Positions 1-6,461 are shown, numbered from the stretch's first letter. The stretch: 16,320 nucleotides of DNA from Christensenella sp. UBA1262 (GCA_002308215.1 DBVO01000018.1:4788-21107), one strand, 5' to 3'. Notes: generated from the letters alone by a model not told the origin. Translations and numbers: made by a program.

Positions 1-562
1 CAAAAACACCTTCTAGCTTTTTAAATCTTTCCAAATCTATTGGCTTTTCTATACTAAGAGTGCCAACAGGTGTGGTATTGATAATAATTTGCGTATCTAC
101 CTTATCATAAACATTCTGATAGTTAAGTTCCCCGCTTCTAGAAACAATATCTATTGACTTTGAGCCATGTTTCTCAAGATAAAACTTTATAGTTTTAGCG
201 GTTCCACCACTACCTAATATAAGAGCACGCTTGCCGGCAACATCAATACCAGCGACCTTAAATGCTAATTCAATGCCACCAATATCTGTATTAAAACCAT
301 ATAGCTTCCCATCAACAGTAATAACAGTATTTACGGCCCCAATGCTTAATGCTTCTGGATCAATAATATCTAGAAATGGAATAACTGTTTGTTTATATGG
401 AATAGTAACATTATATCCAACGCATTCACGAGATTTTACAAACTTCTCAAGTGCTGTTTCATCTTCAAATTCTTTAATACCATATGACAAATTGCCGAGC
501 ATATTATGCAACCTCGGCGAAATAGTATGTGGTAAGCTTTTCCCGATGACAGCGTATCTCAT
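1..562 (-). CDS. aroE: Shikimate dehydrogenase, N-terminal 187 residues (cut by window edge)
   Basis: AroE reduces 3-dehydroshikimate to shikimate with NADPH in the cytoplasm, the fourth step of the shikimate pathway. The reading frame is open from an ATG at 562 to the left edge, so the C-terminus is missing; the family is usually about 270-290 residues. Visible motifs are HTISPRLHN (residues 12-20, shikimate contact), NVTIPYK with the expected catalytic Lys57, GAVNT (75-79), GFNTD with the expected catalytic Asp93, the dinucleotide loop GSGGTAKT (117-124, a variant of GAGGAxx) and INTTPVG (161-167). Its ATG overlaps the stop of the chorismate mutase gene as ATGA, so it is probably translationally coupled and co-transcribed with the aromatic operon. 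No frameshift or missing key residue is seen in the part present. The motifs make the identification very secure; cofactor preference is inferred from the family. Confidence 0.95.
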   Translation of the reverse strand, partial: MRYAVIGKSLPHTISPRLHNMLGNLSYGIKEFEDETALEKFVKSRECVGYNVTIPYKQTVIPFLDIIDPEALSIGAVNTVITVDGKLYGFNTDIGGIELAFKVAGIDVAGKRALILGSGGTAKTIKFYLEKHGSKSIDIVSRSGELNYQNVYDKVDTQIIINTTPVGTLSIEKPIDLERFKKLEGVF

Positions 563-816
563 ATCTTGCTCTGCAAATCCTTACTTTGTTCTATAAGAAG
601 ACGGAAAACTTGTTCTGCATAATCTTTAAGATCATCTGGCATCTTTGATCTTATTTGCTCAATAACAACACTTTCCCTTTCTTTATTTTCTATTTTGATT
701 CCGCTTTCTTTTTTTGCTAATGCCACCTCTTTTGCCAAATCAAAACGTTCTACAAGGAGCGCACAAAGCTTAGCATCTACGTCATCAATTCTGTGTCTAA
801 TTTCTTCAAGTTGCAT
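559..816 (-). CDS. Monofunctional chorismate mutase, AroQ fold
   Basis: This 85-residue all-helical protein should convert chorismate to prephenate, the branch step towards tyrosine and phenylalanine. It matches the N-terminal chorismate mutase domain of E. coli PheA: Arg7 (in IRHRIDDVD), Arg24 (in LLVER), Lys35, Glu43, Arg47-Glu48 (in KERESV) and Gln82 align with the catalytic Arg11, Arg28, Lys39, Asp48, Arg51-Glu52 and Gln88. There is no fused prephenate dehydratase, DAHP synthase or ACT domain, and the length is that of a stand-alone AroQ-class mutase. The start at 816 is supported by GAGAGG a few bases upstream. It follows aroC after 58 bases and overlaps aroE by four (ATGA). The symbol is left blank because aroQ is also used for type II dehydroquinase and aroH for an unrelated mutase fold. 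Confidence 0.93.
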   Translation of the reverse strand: MQLEEIRHRIDDVDAKLCALLVERFDLAKEVALAKKESGIKIENKERESVVIEQIRSKMPDDLKDYAEQVFRLLIEQSKDLQSKI

Positions 817-874
817 ATTTGCCTCTCAAACGATATTTTACAATATCAAATGTTTATTGAACTATTTTTGCTAC

Positions 875-2005
875 TTAAAATGTCTCTTTTGTAATTTTCT
901 GAGCAAGCAATTCATCTAATACTGCAAGCGCAACAGCACTTTCAACTACAGGAACAGCACGCGGTACGATACATGCATCATGCCTGCCTTGTACCTTTAA
1001 AGAGCACTCATCATTGGTATCTAAGTTGACGCTCTTTTGCTCTATGCTAATAGATGGAGTTGGTTTAATTGCAACGCGCAATGTTATAGGCATTCCGTTT
1101 GCAATTCCGCCATTTATTCCGCCATTATTATTTGTGACTGTTTTAACTTTTCCATCTTTAATGCATAGTGCATCGTTTGCTATGCTTCCTTGCATTTTTG
1201 CCAAATCAAATCCTCGGCCAAACTCTACACCTTTTACTGCTGGAACTCCAAAAACAGAATATGCTATTTTACCTTCAAGACCATCAAATAAGTTATCTCC
1301 AAGGCTTCCAGCTTTAGCGCCTAAAACCATACACTCTATTGTTCCGCCTACGCTATCTCCATTGTTCGCAATCTCTTTGATATAATCGATTGCTTCTTGC
1401 TTCTTGTCATTATCAAGTATAGGGAAATTATCAGATTTTAGTTTCTCAATTTGATTTTTATCAAGGCCTTTAACATCAAATCCATTTAAATATGAACCAA
1501 AATCCTTTTCTCCGACACTAGAAATATAGGCTATAACTTCTATGCCTTCTTTTCGCAATATATCTTCTGCAATTCCTCCAGCTATGCAAAGCATAGTTGT
1601 AAGTCTTCCTGAGAATCTTCCACCACCGCTAACTATCTTGCCATCTTTAACATATTGCACATAGTCAGCATGAGATGGACGTGGCACAGAAGTAATGTTA
1701 TTATAATCGTTCTTTTTAACATTCTCATTCTTTACATGAACTACAATGGCTTCGCCATTAGTTTCATATGTTTTTCCATTCTCAAGCAAATTGTTACCAC
1801 CATTAAGCCCGCTAGAAAATACAGCTTGATCATTTTCAAGTCTTGGAGTAGACCAAGGCGAGCGTGAGCTTTTTCTGCGTTCAAGCATATTATTCACGCT
1901 ATCCCCAGAAAACTTAATGCCCTTTTCTAAGCCTAGCAAATCTAGTCTCATTTCTTCAGAATGCGACTCGCCAAAAATTTGAATTTCCAAAATGTCAAAT
2001 CCCAT
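875..2005 (-). CDS. aroC: Chorismate synthase
   Basis: AroC removes phosphate from EPSP to make chorismate, using reduced FMN; it is a cytoplasmic homotetramer. At 376 residues the length is normal. Recognisable family blocks are FGESH (11-15), RR at 43-44 followed by STPRLEND (52-59), PRPSHADYV (108-116), SGGGRFSGRLT (126-136), the NNGGINGG block with MPITLRVAIKPTPSI, and GRHDACIVPRAVPVVES near the C-terminus with His342. The GGGxFSGRLT form is the version I associate with clostridial enzymes rather than the GGGRSSARET form of proteobacteria. Two usually conserved glycines are serines here (FGESHG to FGESHS, RPGHAD to RPSHAD). The start at 2005 is preceded by GGAGAG. It lies 12 bases downstream of aroA in the same operon. 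Confidence 0.96.
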   Translation of the reverse strand: MGFDILEIQIFGESHSEEMRLDLLGLEKGIKFSGDSVNNMLERRKSSRSPWSTPRLENDQAVFSSGLNGGNNLLENGKTYETNGEAIVVHVKNENVKKNDYNNITSVPRPSHADYVQYVKDGKIVSGGGRFSGRLTTMLCIAGGIAEDILRKEGIEVIAYISSVGEKDFGSYLNGFDVKGLDKNQIEKLKSDNFPILDNDKKQEAIDYIKEIANNGDSVGGTIECMVLGAKAGSLGDNLFDGLEGKIAYSVFGVPAVKGVEFGRGFDLAKMQGSIANDALCIKDGKVKTVTNNNGGINGGIANGMPITLRVAIKPTPSISIEQKSVNLDTNDECSLKVQGRHDACIVPRAVPVVESAVALAVLDELLAQKITKETF

Positions 2006-2017
2006 AGTTGCTCTCCA

Positions 2018-3262
2018 TTAATCAAGTTCAAATTTTGCACCAAGCGTCTTAATATCTTGTAAAAATGTTGGATATGATTTTGAAATGCACTCAATACCCT
2101 TCACTTTTATACTGCCTAATGCCAAACCTGCGACTATTGCGCTCATAGCAATACGATGATCACTAAAACTATCTAAAACGATTTCAGAATTATTATTTCC
2201 AATTCCGCCAGTAATTAACAAAGTGTTATCCTTGTATTCACTAGGTACTCCAAGATGCTCAAGCAACTCTCTAACCGCGAGTAATCTATCGCTTTCTTTT
2301 GCTTTTAATCTATCTACCCCGAAAATTGTTGATTTGCCTTCGGCAAAACTTGCGAGTATAGCCATTATCGGAACGATATCTGGACAATTTGTTGCATCAA
2401 AATTTATTGCTTTAAGATTTGAGTTGCAAGTCTCTAATCCATTAGATATTTTATCAACAATCCCGCCCATTTGTTTTACTAAGCTCAAAAACACTCTATC
2501 TGCCTGTTTGGAATTATCATCAAGATTCTCCGCACATACTTTACCTGTTAGCAACCCAAGTGCTAGAGGGAATGCAGCTGACGACCAATCCCCCTCTATA
2601 CTTAAATCATTGGCCACATATTTTTGGTTGCCTTTAATAAAGAATCCTTTTTTATCCTTTTCTACTATTATTCCAAATCTATGAAGCACATCCAGTGTCA
2701 TTTCCACATAATCTTTTGAAACAAGATCGCCTTCAATTACAATATGGCTATCTCCATCTAAAAGTGGAAGCGCGAATAGGAGCCCAGTGATGTATTGAGA
2801 ACTTATGCCACCATTAACCTTAAACTCTCCAGCTTTCAGACCACCTTTTGCTGTACAAAGTTCTGCTGATGGCGAAACCACTTTTAATGGAAGCCTATTG
2901 CCATCTATGTTAGCACCATGTTGTCTGAGAACACCTAACAATTCACTGATTGGACGTTCTGGCAATCTGCCTTCCCCAACTATTTCTGCATTTACATCTA
3001 AAGCACAAATAATTGGCAATAAAAACCTAAGGGTAGATCCACTTTCCTTTGCGTTTAAATGTGCAACTTCTACTTCTCCATTAAATAATTTTTTTAAATT
3101 ATCAAGGCAATCTTTTGTTGCGTTAACATCATCTCCTTGAAGTCCAAAATCATAATCGACCCCAGACAAGAATGACGCAATCATCACTCTATGTGCTTGC
3201 GATTTGGATGGTGGGATAATAACTCTCCCTTCGATTTTGGATTTTTCAAGTATAATGTCCAT
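2018..3262 (-). CDS. aroA: 3-phosphoshikimate 1-carboxyvinyltransferase (EPSP synthase)
   Basis: AroA joins shikimate-3-phosphate and phosphoenolpyruvate to make EPSP, and is the target of glyphosate. The 414-residue length and two-lobed layout fit the family. Active-site blocks are PPSKSQAHR (17-25; Lys20, Ser21, Arg25), ESGSTLRF (73-80, PEP and glyphosate loop), RP at 103-104, GGISSQYITG (151-160; Ser154, Ser155, Gln156), CPDIVP with Asp295, RLKAKESDRL (318-327), SDHRIAMS (367-374) and KSYPTF (395-400). The ESGSTLRF loop differs from the NAGTAMRP loop of E. coli. The gene starts 9 bases after the aroB stop with a weak GAAGTG ribosome site, so its translation may rely on coupling. No disruption is seen. 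Glyphosate sensitivity cannot be read reliably from the sequence. Confidence 0.96.
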   Translation of the reverse strand: MDIILEKSKIEGRVIIPPSKSQAHRVMIASFLSGVDYDFGLQGDDVNATKDCLDNLKKLFNGEVEVAHLNAKESGSTLRFLLPIICALDVNAEIVGEGRLPERPISELLGVLRQHGANIDGNRLPLKVVSPSAELCTAKGGLKAGEFKVNGGISSQYITGLLFALPLLDGDSHIVIEGDLVSKDYVEMTLDVLHRFGIIVEKDKKGFFIKGNQKYVANDLSIEGDWSSAAFPLALGLLTGKVCAENLDDNSKQADRVFLSLVKQMGGIVDKISNGLETCNSNLKAINFDATNCPDIVPIMAILASFAEGKSTIFGVDRLKAKESDRLLAVRELLEHLGVPSEYKDNTLLITGGIGNNNSEIVLDSFSDHRIAMSAIVAGLALGSIKVKGIECISKSYPTFLQDIKTLGAKFELD

Positions 3263-3271
3263 ATCACTTCA

Positions 3272-4303
3272 TTAAAAGAGTTTTTTAAACTCCTCAAAAC
3301 TCAACTTCTTTATATAACAATTACCTGCGCTTTTGACAAAAACGGCATTTATACTATCACTTTCTGCCTTTTTATCATTGGTTATGAGCGAAACAAGCTC
3401 TTCAACATCATATGGAATATTTGCATCATATTTATTAATGAGGGTAATTTCGTTATCTAAATTTATATTTCCATTAAGCCTTCCCGAAGCCTGCAAAATT
3501 AGTTTTAAACCATATTTGACAGCTTCACCATGAGGCAATTCATAATTGCTTTTCTTTTCTATCGCATGTCCTAGCGTGTGTCCAAGATTCAAAAGTCTTC
3601 TTAAATCAGATTCCTTTTCATCCTTTTCTACTATTCTTGCTTTATAATCTGCACAAAGTTCAACGAATTCTTGCAAATTTGCTTTGACACTTTGATCGTT
3701 CATTATATCGAACAATCTACCACCATCAAGAAGCGCATATTTAAGTCCTTCTCCAAGTCCATTATTCCATTCGTTTTCTGGAAGCGTGCTAAGAGTATCG
3801 ACATCAATGAACACAAGTTTCGGTTGATAAAACGCACCTAATAAGTTTTTGCCATATGGCAAATCAACCCCAACCTTACCGCCAATGGAACTATCTATCA
3901 TTGCAAGTAACGATGTTGGTACTTGAACAAGGTTGATGCCGCGCATATAAGTTGCAGCAACAAAACCTGCAAGATCACCGACGACACCACCGCCAAGCGC
4001 AACCACGGTGTCATCTCTTAAAAACTTAAGGTTGCCAAGAATGTCTATGAGCTCTAAATATGTAGAAGGGTTCTTTGACTTTTCTCCTGCTGGTATTACT
4101 TGTTCTTCAACTTTGTATCCTGCAAGTTCTAAAGATTGTTTTAATGGCGCAAGATAAAACTTTGCCACATTTTCATCTGTAACAATAAGAACCTGCTTGC
4201 CTTTAACAAGTTTATTTAGTTCTTCGCCAACATGAGCTAGTCCACCTTGATTAAGAACTATGTCATAAGAGTTTTTACCAAGTTCAACTTTAATTCTTTT
4301 CAT
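3272..4303 (-). CDS. aroB: 3-dehydroquinate synthase
   Basis: AroB cyclises DAHP to 3-dehydroquinate, the second shikimate step, with NAD+ and a divalent metal. The start is placed at the ATG at 4303, giving 343 residues, because it has AGGGA eight bases upstream and sits one base after the tyrA stop. The in-frame ATG at 4333 lacks a ribosome site and would overlap tyrA. Motifs are the nucleotide loop GGGVVGDLAGF (104-114), PTSLLAMIDSSIGGKVGVD (129-147), GKNLLGAFYQP (151-161), GLGEGLKYA with metal ligand Glu185, NLGHTLGHAIE with His242, and HGEAV with His258. Those three are the expected zinc or cobalt ligands. The gene is intact, in the middle of the aromatic operon, between tyrA and aroA. 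Confidence 0.97.
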   Translation of the reverse strand: MKRIKVELGKNSYDIVLNQGGLAHVGEELNKLVKGKQVLIVTDENVAKFYLAPLKQSLELAGYKVEEQVIPAGEKSKNPSTYLELIDILGNLKFLRDDTVVALGGGVVGDLAGFVAATYMRGINLVQVPTSLLAMIDSSIGGKVGVDLPYGKNLLGAFYQPKLVFIDVDTLSTLPENEWNNGLGEGLKYALLDGGRLFDIMNDQSVKANLQEFVELCADYKARIVEKDEKESDLRRLLNLGHTLGHAIEKKSNYELPHGEAVKYGLKLILQASGRLNGNINLDNEITLINKYDANIPYDVEELVSLITNDKKAESDSINAVFVKSAGNCYIKKLSFEEFKKLF

Positions 4304-4304
4304 T

Positions 4305-5165
4305 TTAATCCCTGCGTCTCTCTTTACGAGCATTTTCTGCTGCTTCTTTTTGCTTTACGCCATCTGCGAGAAGTGCTTTTAGCACTTCTTCATCGCCTTC
4401 TTCTATGGCATCACGATATTCAACTAAATGCTTGATAATCTCATCTATATCTTTAACAAGATAGTCTTTGTTTTCAATAAATAACTCCGCCCACATTTCA
4501 GGATTTAGTTTTGCAACACGTGTAAGGTCTCTAAAGCTTCCTGCGGAGAACCCTGCGTGCGAACTGCTATGCGGATTCTTTACATAACTGCTTGATACAA
4601 CATGCGCAAGCTGAGATGTATAAGAAATCATTGCATCATGTCTCTTTGCTGTGCAAATCTCAACGTCCTGAGCCCCAATACTGATAAATAAGCTCTTAAC
4701 TGTTGTAAGGGTCTTAATATCTTGTGTTACTGGGGTTAATATGACGTATGCATTATCAAAAAGATTTGCTGTTGAATGAGAAATGCCACTAAACTCTCTT
4801 CCGGCCATTGGATGACATCCTACAAAATTCAACTCAGGGAATTCATCTTGCAAACGGATCATCTCATCAACAATGATTCGCTTGTTCCCACATGTATCCA
4901 AAACTATGGCTCCATTCTTTAACTTTGGACAAATATCGCGCATAGCTTCGATAGTTGCCTTAGGATATATCGCAAAAATAATGATATCGATATCCTTGAT
5001 ATCGTTATCTATATCGAGTGATCTAGTATGTGCACCAAGCAAGCTTGCCTTTTGAAGTGCACTTTTATCTAAATCATAACCTAAGACTTCATGGTCTGTT
5101 TTTTTGAGGATGGCACGGCCAAGTGAACCGCCTATCAATCCCATCCCAAATATTGCTATTTTCAT
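4305..5165 (-). CDS. tyrA: Prephenate dehydrogenase
   Basis: TyrA oxidatively decarboxylates prephenate to 4-hydroxyphenylpyruvate, committing flux to tyrosine. The 286-residue protein has an N-terminal Rossmann fold with GMGLIGGSLG (7-16) and an acidic residue (Asp31) at the end of strand two, which favours NAD+ over NADP+ by the usual rule. Substrate motifs are TCGNKR (91-96), GCHPMAGREFSG (116-127, with the catalytic His118), KRHDAMISYTSQLAHV (174-189) and GSFRDLTR (209-216). The protein ends in a helical, charged tail and has no ACT domain and no fused chorismate mutase, so allosteric tyrosine control through an ACT domain is absent. Its ATG overlaps the DAHP synthase stop (ATGA). Arogenate as an alternative substrate cannot be excluded. 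Confidence 0.94.
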   Translation of the reverse strand: MKIAIFGMGLIGGSLGRAILKKTDHEVLGYDLDKSALQKASLLGAHTRSLDIDNDIKDIDIIIFAIYPKATIEAMRDICPKLKNGAIVLDTCGNKRIIVDEMIRLQDEFPELNFVGCHPMAGREFSGISHSTANLFDNAYVILTPVTQDIKTLTTVKSLFISIGAQDVEICTAKRHDAMISYTSQLAHVVSSSYVKNPHSSSHAGFSAGSFRDLTRVAKLNPEMWAELFIENKDYLVKDIDEIIKHLVEYRDAIEEGDEEVLKALLADGVKQKEAAENARKERRRD

Positions 5166-6178
5166 ACATCCATCTCCTTGTTGACTACAGGAAGAAGTGG
5201 ACGAACAGAATTAACAACTTCTTCAAATTGTTCAGGTTTCAATGATTGTGCTCCATCGCAAAGAGCATGGGTAGGATCATTGTGAACTTCAATAATAAGT
5301 CCATCTGCTCCAGCTCCTACAGAAGCCAAACTTAATGGTCTAACTAACCTAGCAACGCCTGATGCATGTGAAGGATCCACAATCACTGGAAGATGTGTTC
5401 TCTCCTTCAAAATAGGTATAGCTGAAAGGTCAAGAGTATTCCTTGTGTACGGTTCAAATGTTCTTATACCACGCTCACAAAGGATAACGTTTTCATTGCC
5501 TTCAGACATAATATATTCAGCGCTCATAAGCCATTCTTCAATCGTTGCTGAAATACCACGTTTTAACAGAACAGGCACTTTAAGTCTACCAACCGCTTTT
5601 AACAAGTCAAAGTTCTGCATGTTGCGAGCACCAATTTGAATTACATCAACACCTTCAAAATCATCAAGATATCTCTCGCTCATGAGCTCTGTAACAATAG
5701 GCATTCCTGTCTCTTGTTTTGCTTTTTTTAAGAGTTTTAATCCATCTAGTCCAAGGCCTTGGAAAGAGTAAGGTGATGTTCTTGGTTTGAAAGCGCCGCC
5801 ACGTAAAAGTGTTGCCCCAGCCTTCTTTACAGCCTCAGCAACTTCGATAATTTGTTTTTCGCTTTCTACTGAACAAGGGCCCGCAATAAATTGAAAATGC
5901 TTACCGCCAAACTTATGTCCTGCAACATCAACAATAGTGTCTTCTGGATGGAATTTGCGATTTGCATTCTTGTATGGCTCTTGAACACGCGTTACACTTT
6001 CTACTATATCAAGAGAGCGGACCAAATCTATGTCCACTTTTGATGTGTCGCCAACAAGGCCAATAATTGTAGAATTTTCACCACGACTGATATGAACATC
6101 AAGACCTAAATCTTTAATCCAATTTGTAAGGTTGTCTACTTGTTTTTGATTTTGATTCTTTTTGATTACGACTATCAT
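5162..6178 (-). CDS. aroF: DAHP synthase, type I-beta with N-terminal ferredoxin-like regulatory domain
   Basis: This enzyme condenses phosphoenolpyruvate and erythrose-4-phosphate to DAHP, the entry step of aromatic biosynthesis. Residues 1-70 form a small ferredoxin-like domain as in the 338-residue Thermotoga maritima enzyme, where it mediates feedback inhibition by tyrosine and phenylalanine; similar control here is inference. The barrel has AGPCSVES (99-106, metal-binding Cys102), RGGAFKPRTSPYSFQG (126-141), QIGARNMQN (181-189), VLLKRG (203-208), ILCERGIRTFE (232-242), VDPSHASG (267-274, His271) and GLIIEVHNDP (293-302). The start at 6178 has AAGGA about 11 bases upstream, a rather long spacing. 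It is the first structural gene behind the tyrosine leader and terminator described below and overlaps tyrA by four bases. The symbol follows Bacillota usage. Confidence 0.95.
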   Translation of the reverse strand: MIVVIKKNQNQKQVDNLTNWIKDLGLDVHISRGENSTIIGLVGDTSKVDIDLVRSLDIVESVTRVQEPYKNANRKFHPEDTIVDVAGHKFGGKHFQFIAGPCSVESEKQIIEVAEAVKKAGATLLRGGAFKPRTSPYSFQGLGLDGLKLLKKAKQETGMPIVTELMSERYLDDFEGVDVIQIGARNMQNFDLLKAVGRLKVPVLLKRGISATIEEWLMSAEYIMSEGNENVILCERGIRTFEPYTRNTLDLSAIPILKERTHLPVIVDPSHASGVARLVRPLSLASVGAGADGLIIEVHNDPTHALCDGAQSLKPEQFEEVVNSVRPLLPVVNKEMDV

Positions 6179-6237
6179 AATTCAAAAATTCCTTTGCAAT
6201 TTACTATTTATATAACTCAAAGTATATTTCAAACGTT

Positions 6238-6246
6238 ATTATACCA
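6238..6246 (-). promoter_or_regulatory. Possible secondary promoter (extended -10) downstream of the attenuator
   Basis: On the minus strand the bases TGGTATAAT form a perfect extended -10 element (TGn plus TATAAT). It lies between the attenuator terminator and the DAHP synthase gene, about 60 bases before the start codon. The -35 position holds GTGGAA, which is poor, but extended -10 promoters often tolerate this. If active it would give basal, tyrosine-independent transcription of the aromatic operon. The rest of 6179-6276 is AT-rich with no other recognisable element apart from the DAHP synthase ribosome site. Confidence 0.4.
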
Positions 6247-6276
6247 TAAATTGTTGATTTTTCCACTACTAATAAT

Positions 6277-6305
6277 AAAAAAGCCGACATCTTTTGGATG
6301 TCGGC
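6277..6305 (-). terminator. Attenuator terminator of the aromatic operon leader (3:4 hairpin)
   Basis: On the minus strand GCCGACATC (6305-6297), loop CAAAA and GATGTCGGC (6291-6283) make a perfect 9-base-pair GC-rich stem followed immediately by six T residues (6282-6277). This is a textbook intrinsic terminator, placed in front of the operon rather than after a gene, 35 bases downstream of the leader peptide stop. Its left arm and loop are also complementary to a segment just after the leader stop, so it can be disrupted by an alternative pairing. Confidence 0.95.
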
Positions 6306-6338
6306 ACAGGGAAAGTTTTAACGCACACCCAAAAGATG
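6288..6338 (-). promoter_or_regulatory. Antiterminator pairing (2:3) of the tyrosine attenuator
   Basis: The leader RNA segment CATCTTTTGGGTGT (6338-6325) can pair with ACATCCAAAAGATG (6301-6288) over 14 contiguous positions, 13 Watson-Crick and one G-U. The second segment contains four bases of the left terminator arm, the loop and the start of the right arm, so this pairing and the terminator stem are mutually exclusive. The first segment begins one base after the leader peptide stop codon, where a ribosome finishing the peptide would cover most of it. Confidence 0.88.
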
Positions 6339-6375
6339 ACTATCTTAAATAGCCATAATAGTAGTAGTATGCGTT
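6320..6375 (-). promoter_or_regulatory. Anti-antiterminator pairing (1:2) of the tyrosine attenuator
   Basis: AACGCATACT (6375-6366), which includes the first tyrosine codon of the leader peptide, can pair with GGTGTGCGTT (6329-6320) over 10 contiguous positions, eight Watson-Crick and two G-U. The second segment shares five bases with the antiterminator arm, so forming 1:2 weakens 2:3 and leaves the terminator free. A ribosome stalled on the first tyrosine codons would cover segment 1 and block this pairing. This completes the classical three-state layout. It is the weakest of the three pairings and needs folding to confirm. Confidence 0.7.
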
Positions 6376-6405
6376 GGAAATTCTGGATATAATCATGTTT
6401 TTCAT
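6340..6405 (-). CDS. Tyrosine-rich leader peptide, 21 residues
   Basis: From an ATG at 6405 to TAG at 6342-6340 the minus strand encodes 21 residues ending NAYYYYYGYLR. Codons 13-17 are tyrosine (TAC, TAC, TAC, TAT, TAT) and codon 19 is a sixth (TAT). There is no phenylalanine or tryptophan codon. Followed by competing RNA hairpins and a terminator, and placed before DAHP synthase and prephenate dehydrogenase, it is best read as a sensor of charged tRNA-Tyr: stalling at the tyrosine run would free the antiterminator, while completion of the peptide would favour termination. No Shine-Dalgarno sequence precedes either the first ATG or the in-frame ATG at 6396 (codon 4), and the predicted transcript start coincides with the first ATG. 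The peptide itself probably has no function after synthesis. Confidence 0.88.
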   Translation of the reverse strand: MKNMIISRISNAYYYYYGYLR

Positions 6406-6411
6406 GGCACT

Positions 6412-6440
6412 AGTTTATAACTAAGCGATTAAATTGTCAA
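6412..6440 (-). promoter_or_regulatory. Promoter of the aromatic operon
   Basis: The minus strand has TTGACA (6440-6435, perfect -35), a 17-base spacer and TAAACT (6417-6412, four of six consensus bases). Counting six bases on from the -10 box puts +1 at 6405, exactly the A of the leader peptide ATG. A TATAAA alternative at 15-base spacing (6419-6414) would start only two bases earlier. The promoter begins 24 bases after the fumarase stop, so the aromatic operon has its own start. Confidence 0.85.
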
Positions 6441-6441
6441 G

Positions 6442-6461
6442 CACTTTATTGCAGTAAAGTG
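6442..6461. repeat. Perfect inverted repeat between fumarase and the aromatic promoter
   Basis: CACTTTA, six unpaired bases and TAAAGTG form a perfect 7-base inverted repeat ending one base before the -35 box of the aromatic promoter and starting two bases after the fumarase beta stop. It lacks a U-tract in the minus direction, so it is a poor intrinsic terminator for the fumarase operon. It could be an operator, a weak hairpin protecting the 3' end of the fumarase transcript, or chance. Confidence 0.45.

Noticed and set aside
231..596. Plus-strand reading frame of 121 codons
   Set aside because: It is antisense to aroE, which has clear family motifs on the minus strand; it has no recognisable domain.
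2223..2684. Plus-strand reading frame of 153 codons
   Set aside because: Antisense to aroA in a region with intact EPSP synthase motifs; no ribosome site or family resemblance.
4304..4333. Longer start for aroB at 4333
   Set aside because: No ribosome site before it and it would overlap tyrA; the ATG at 4303 has AGGGA and begins with the usual AroB N-terminus.
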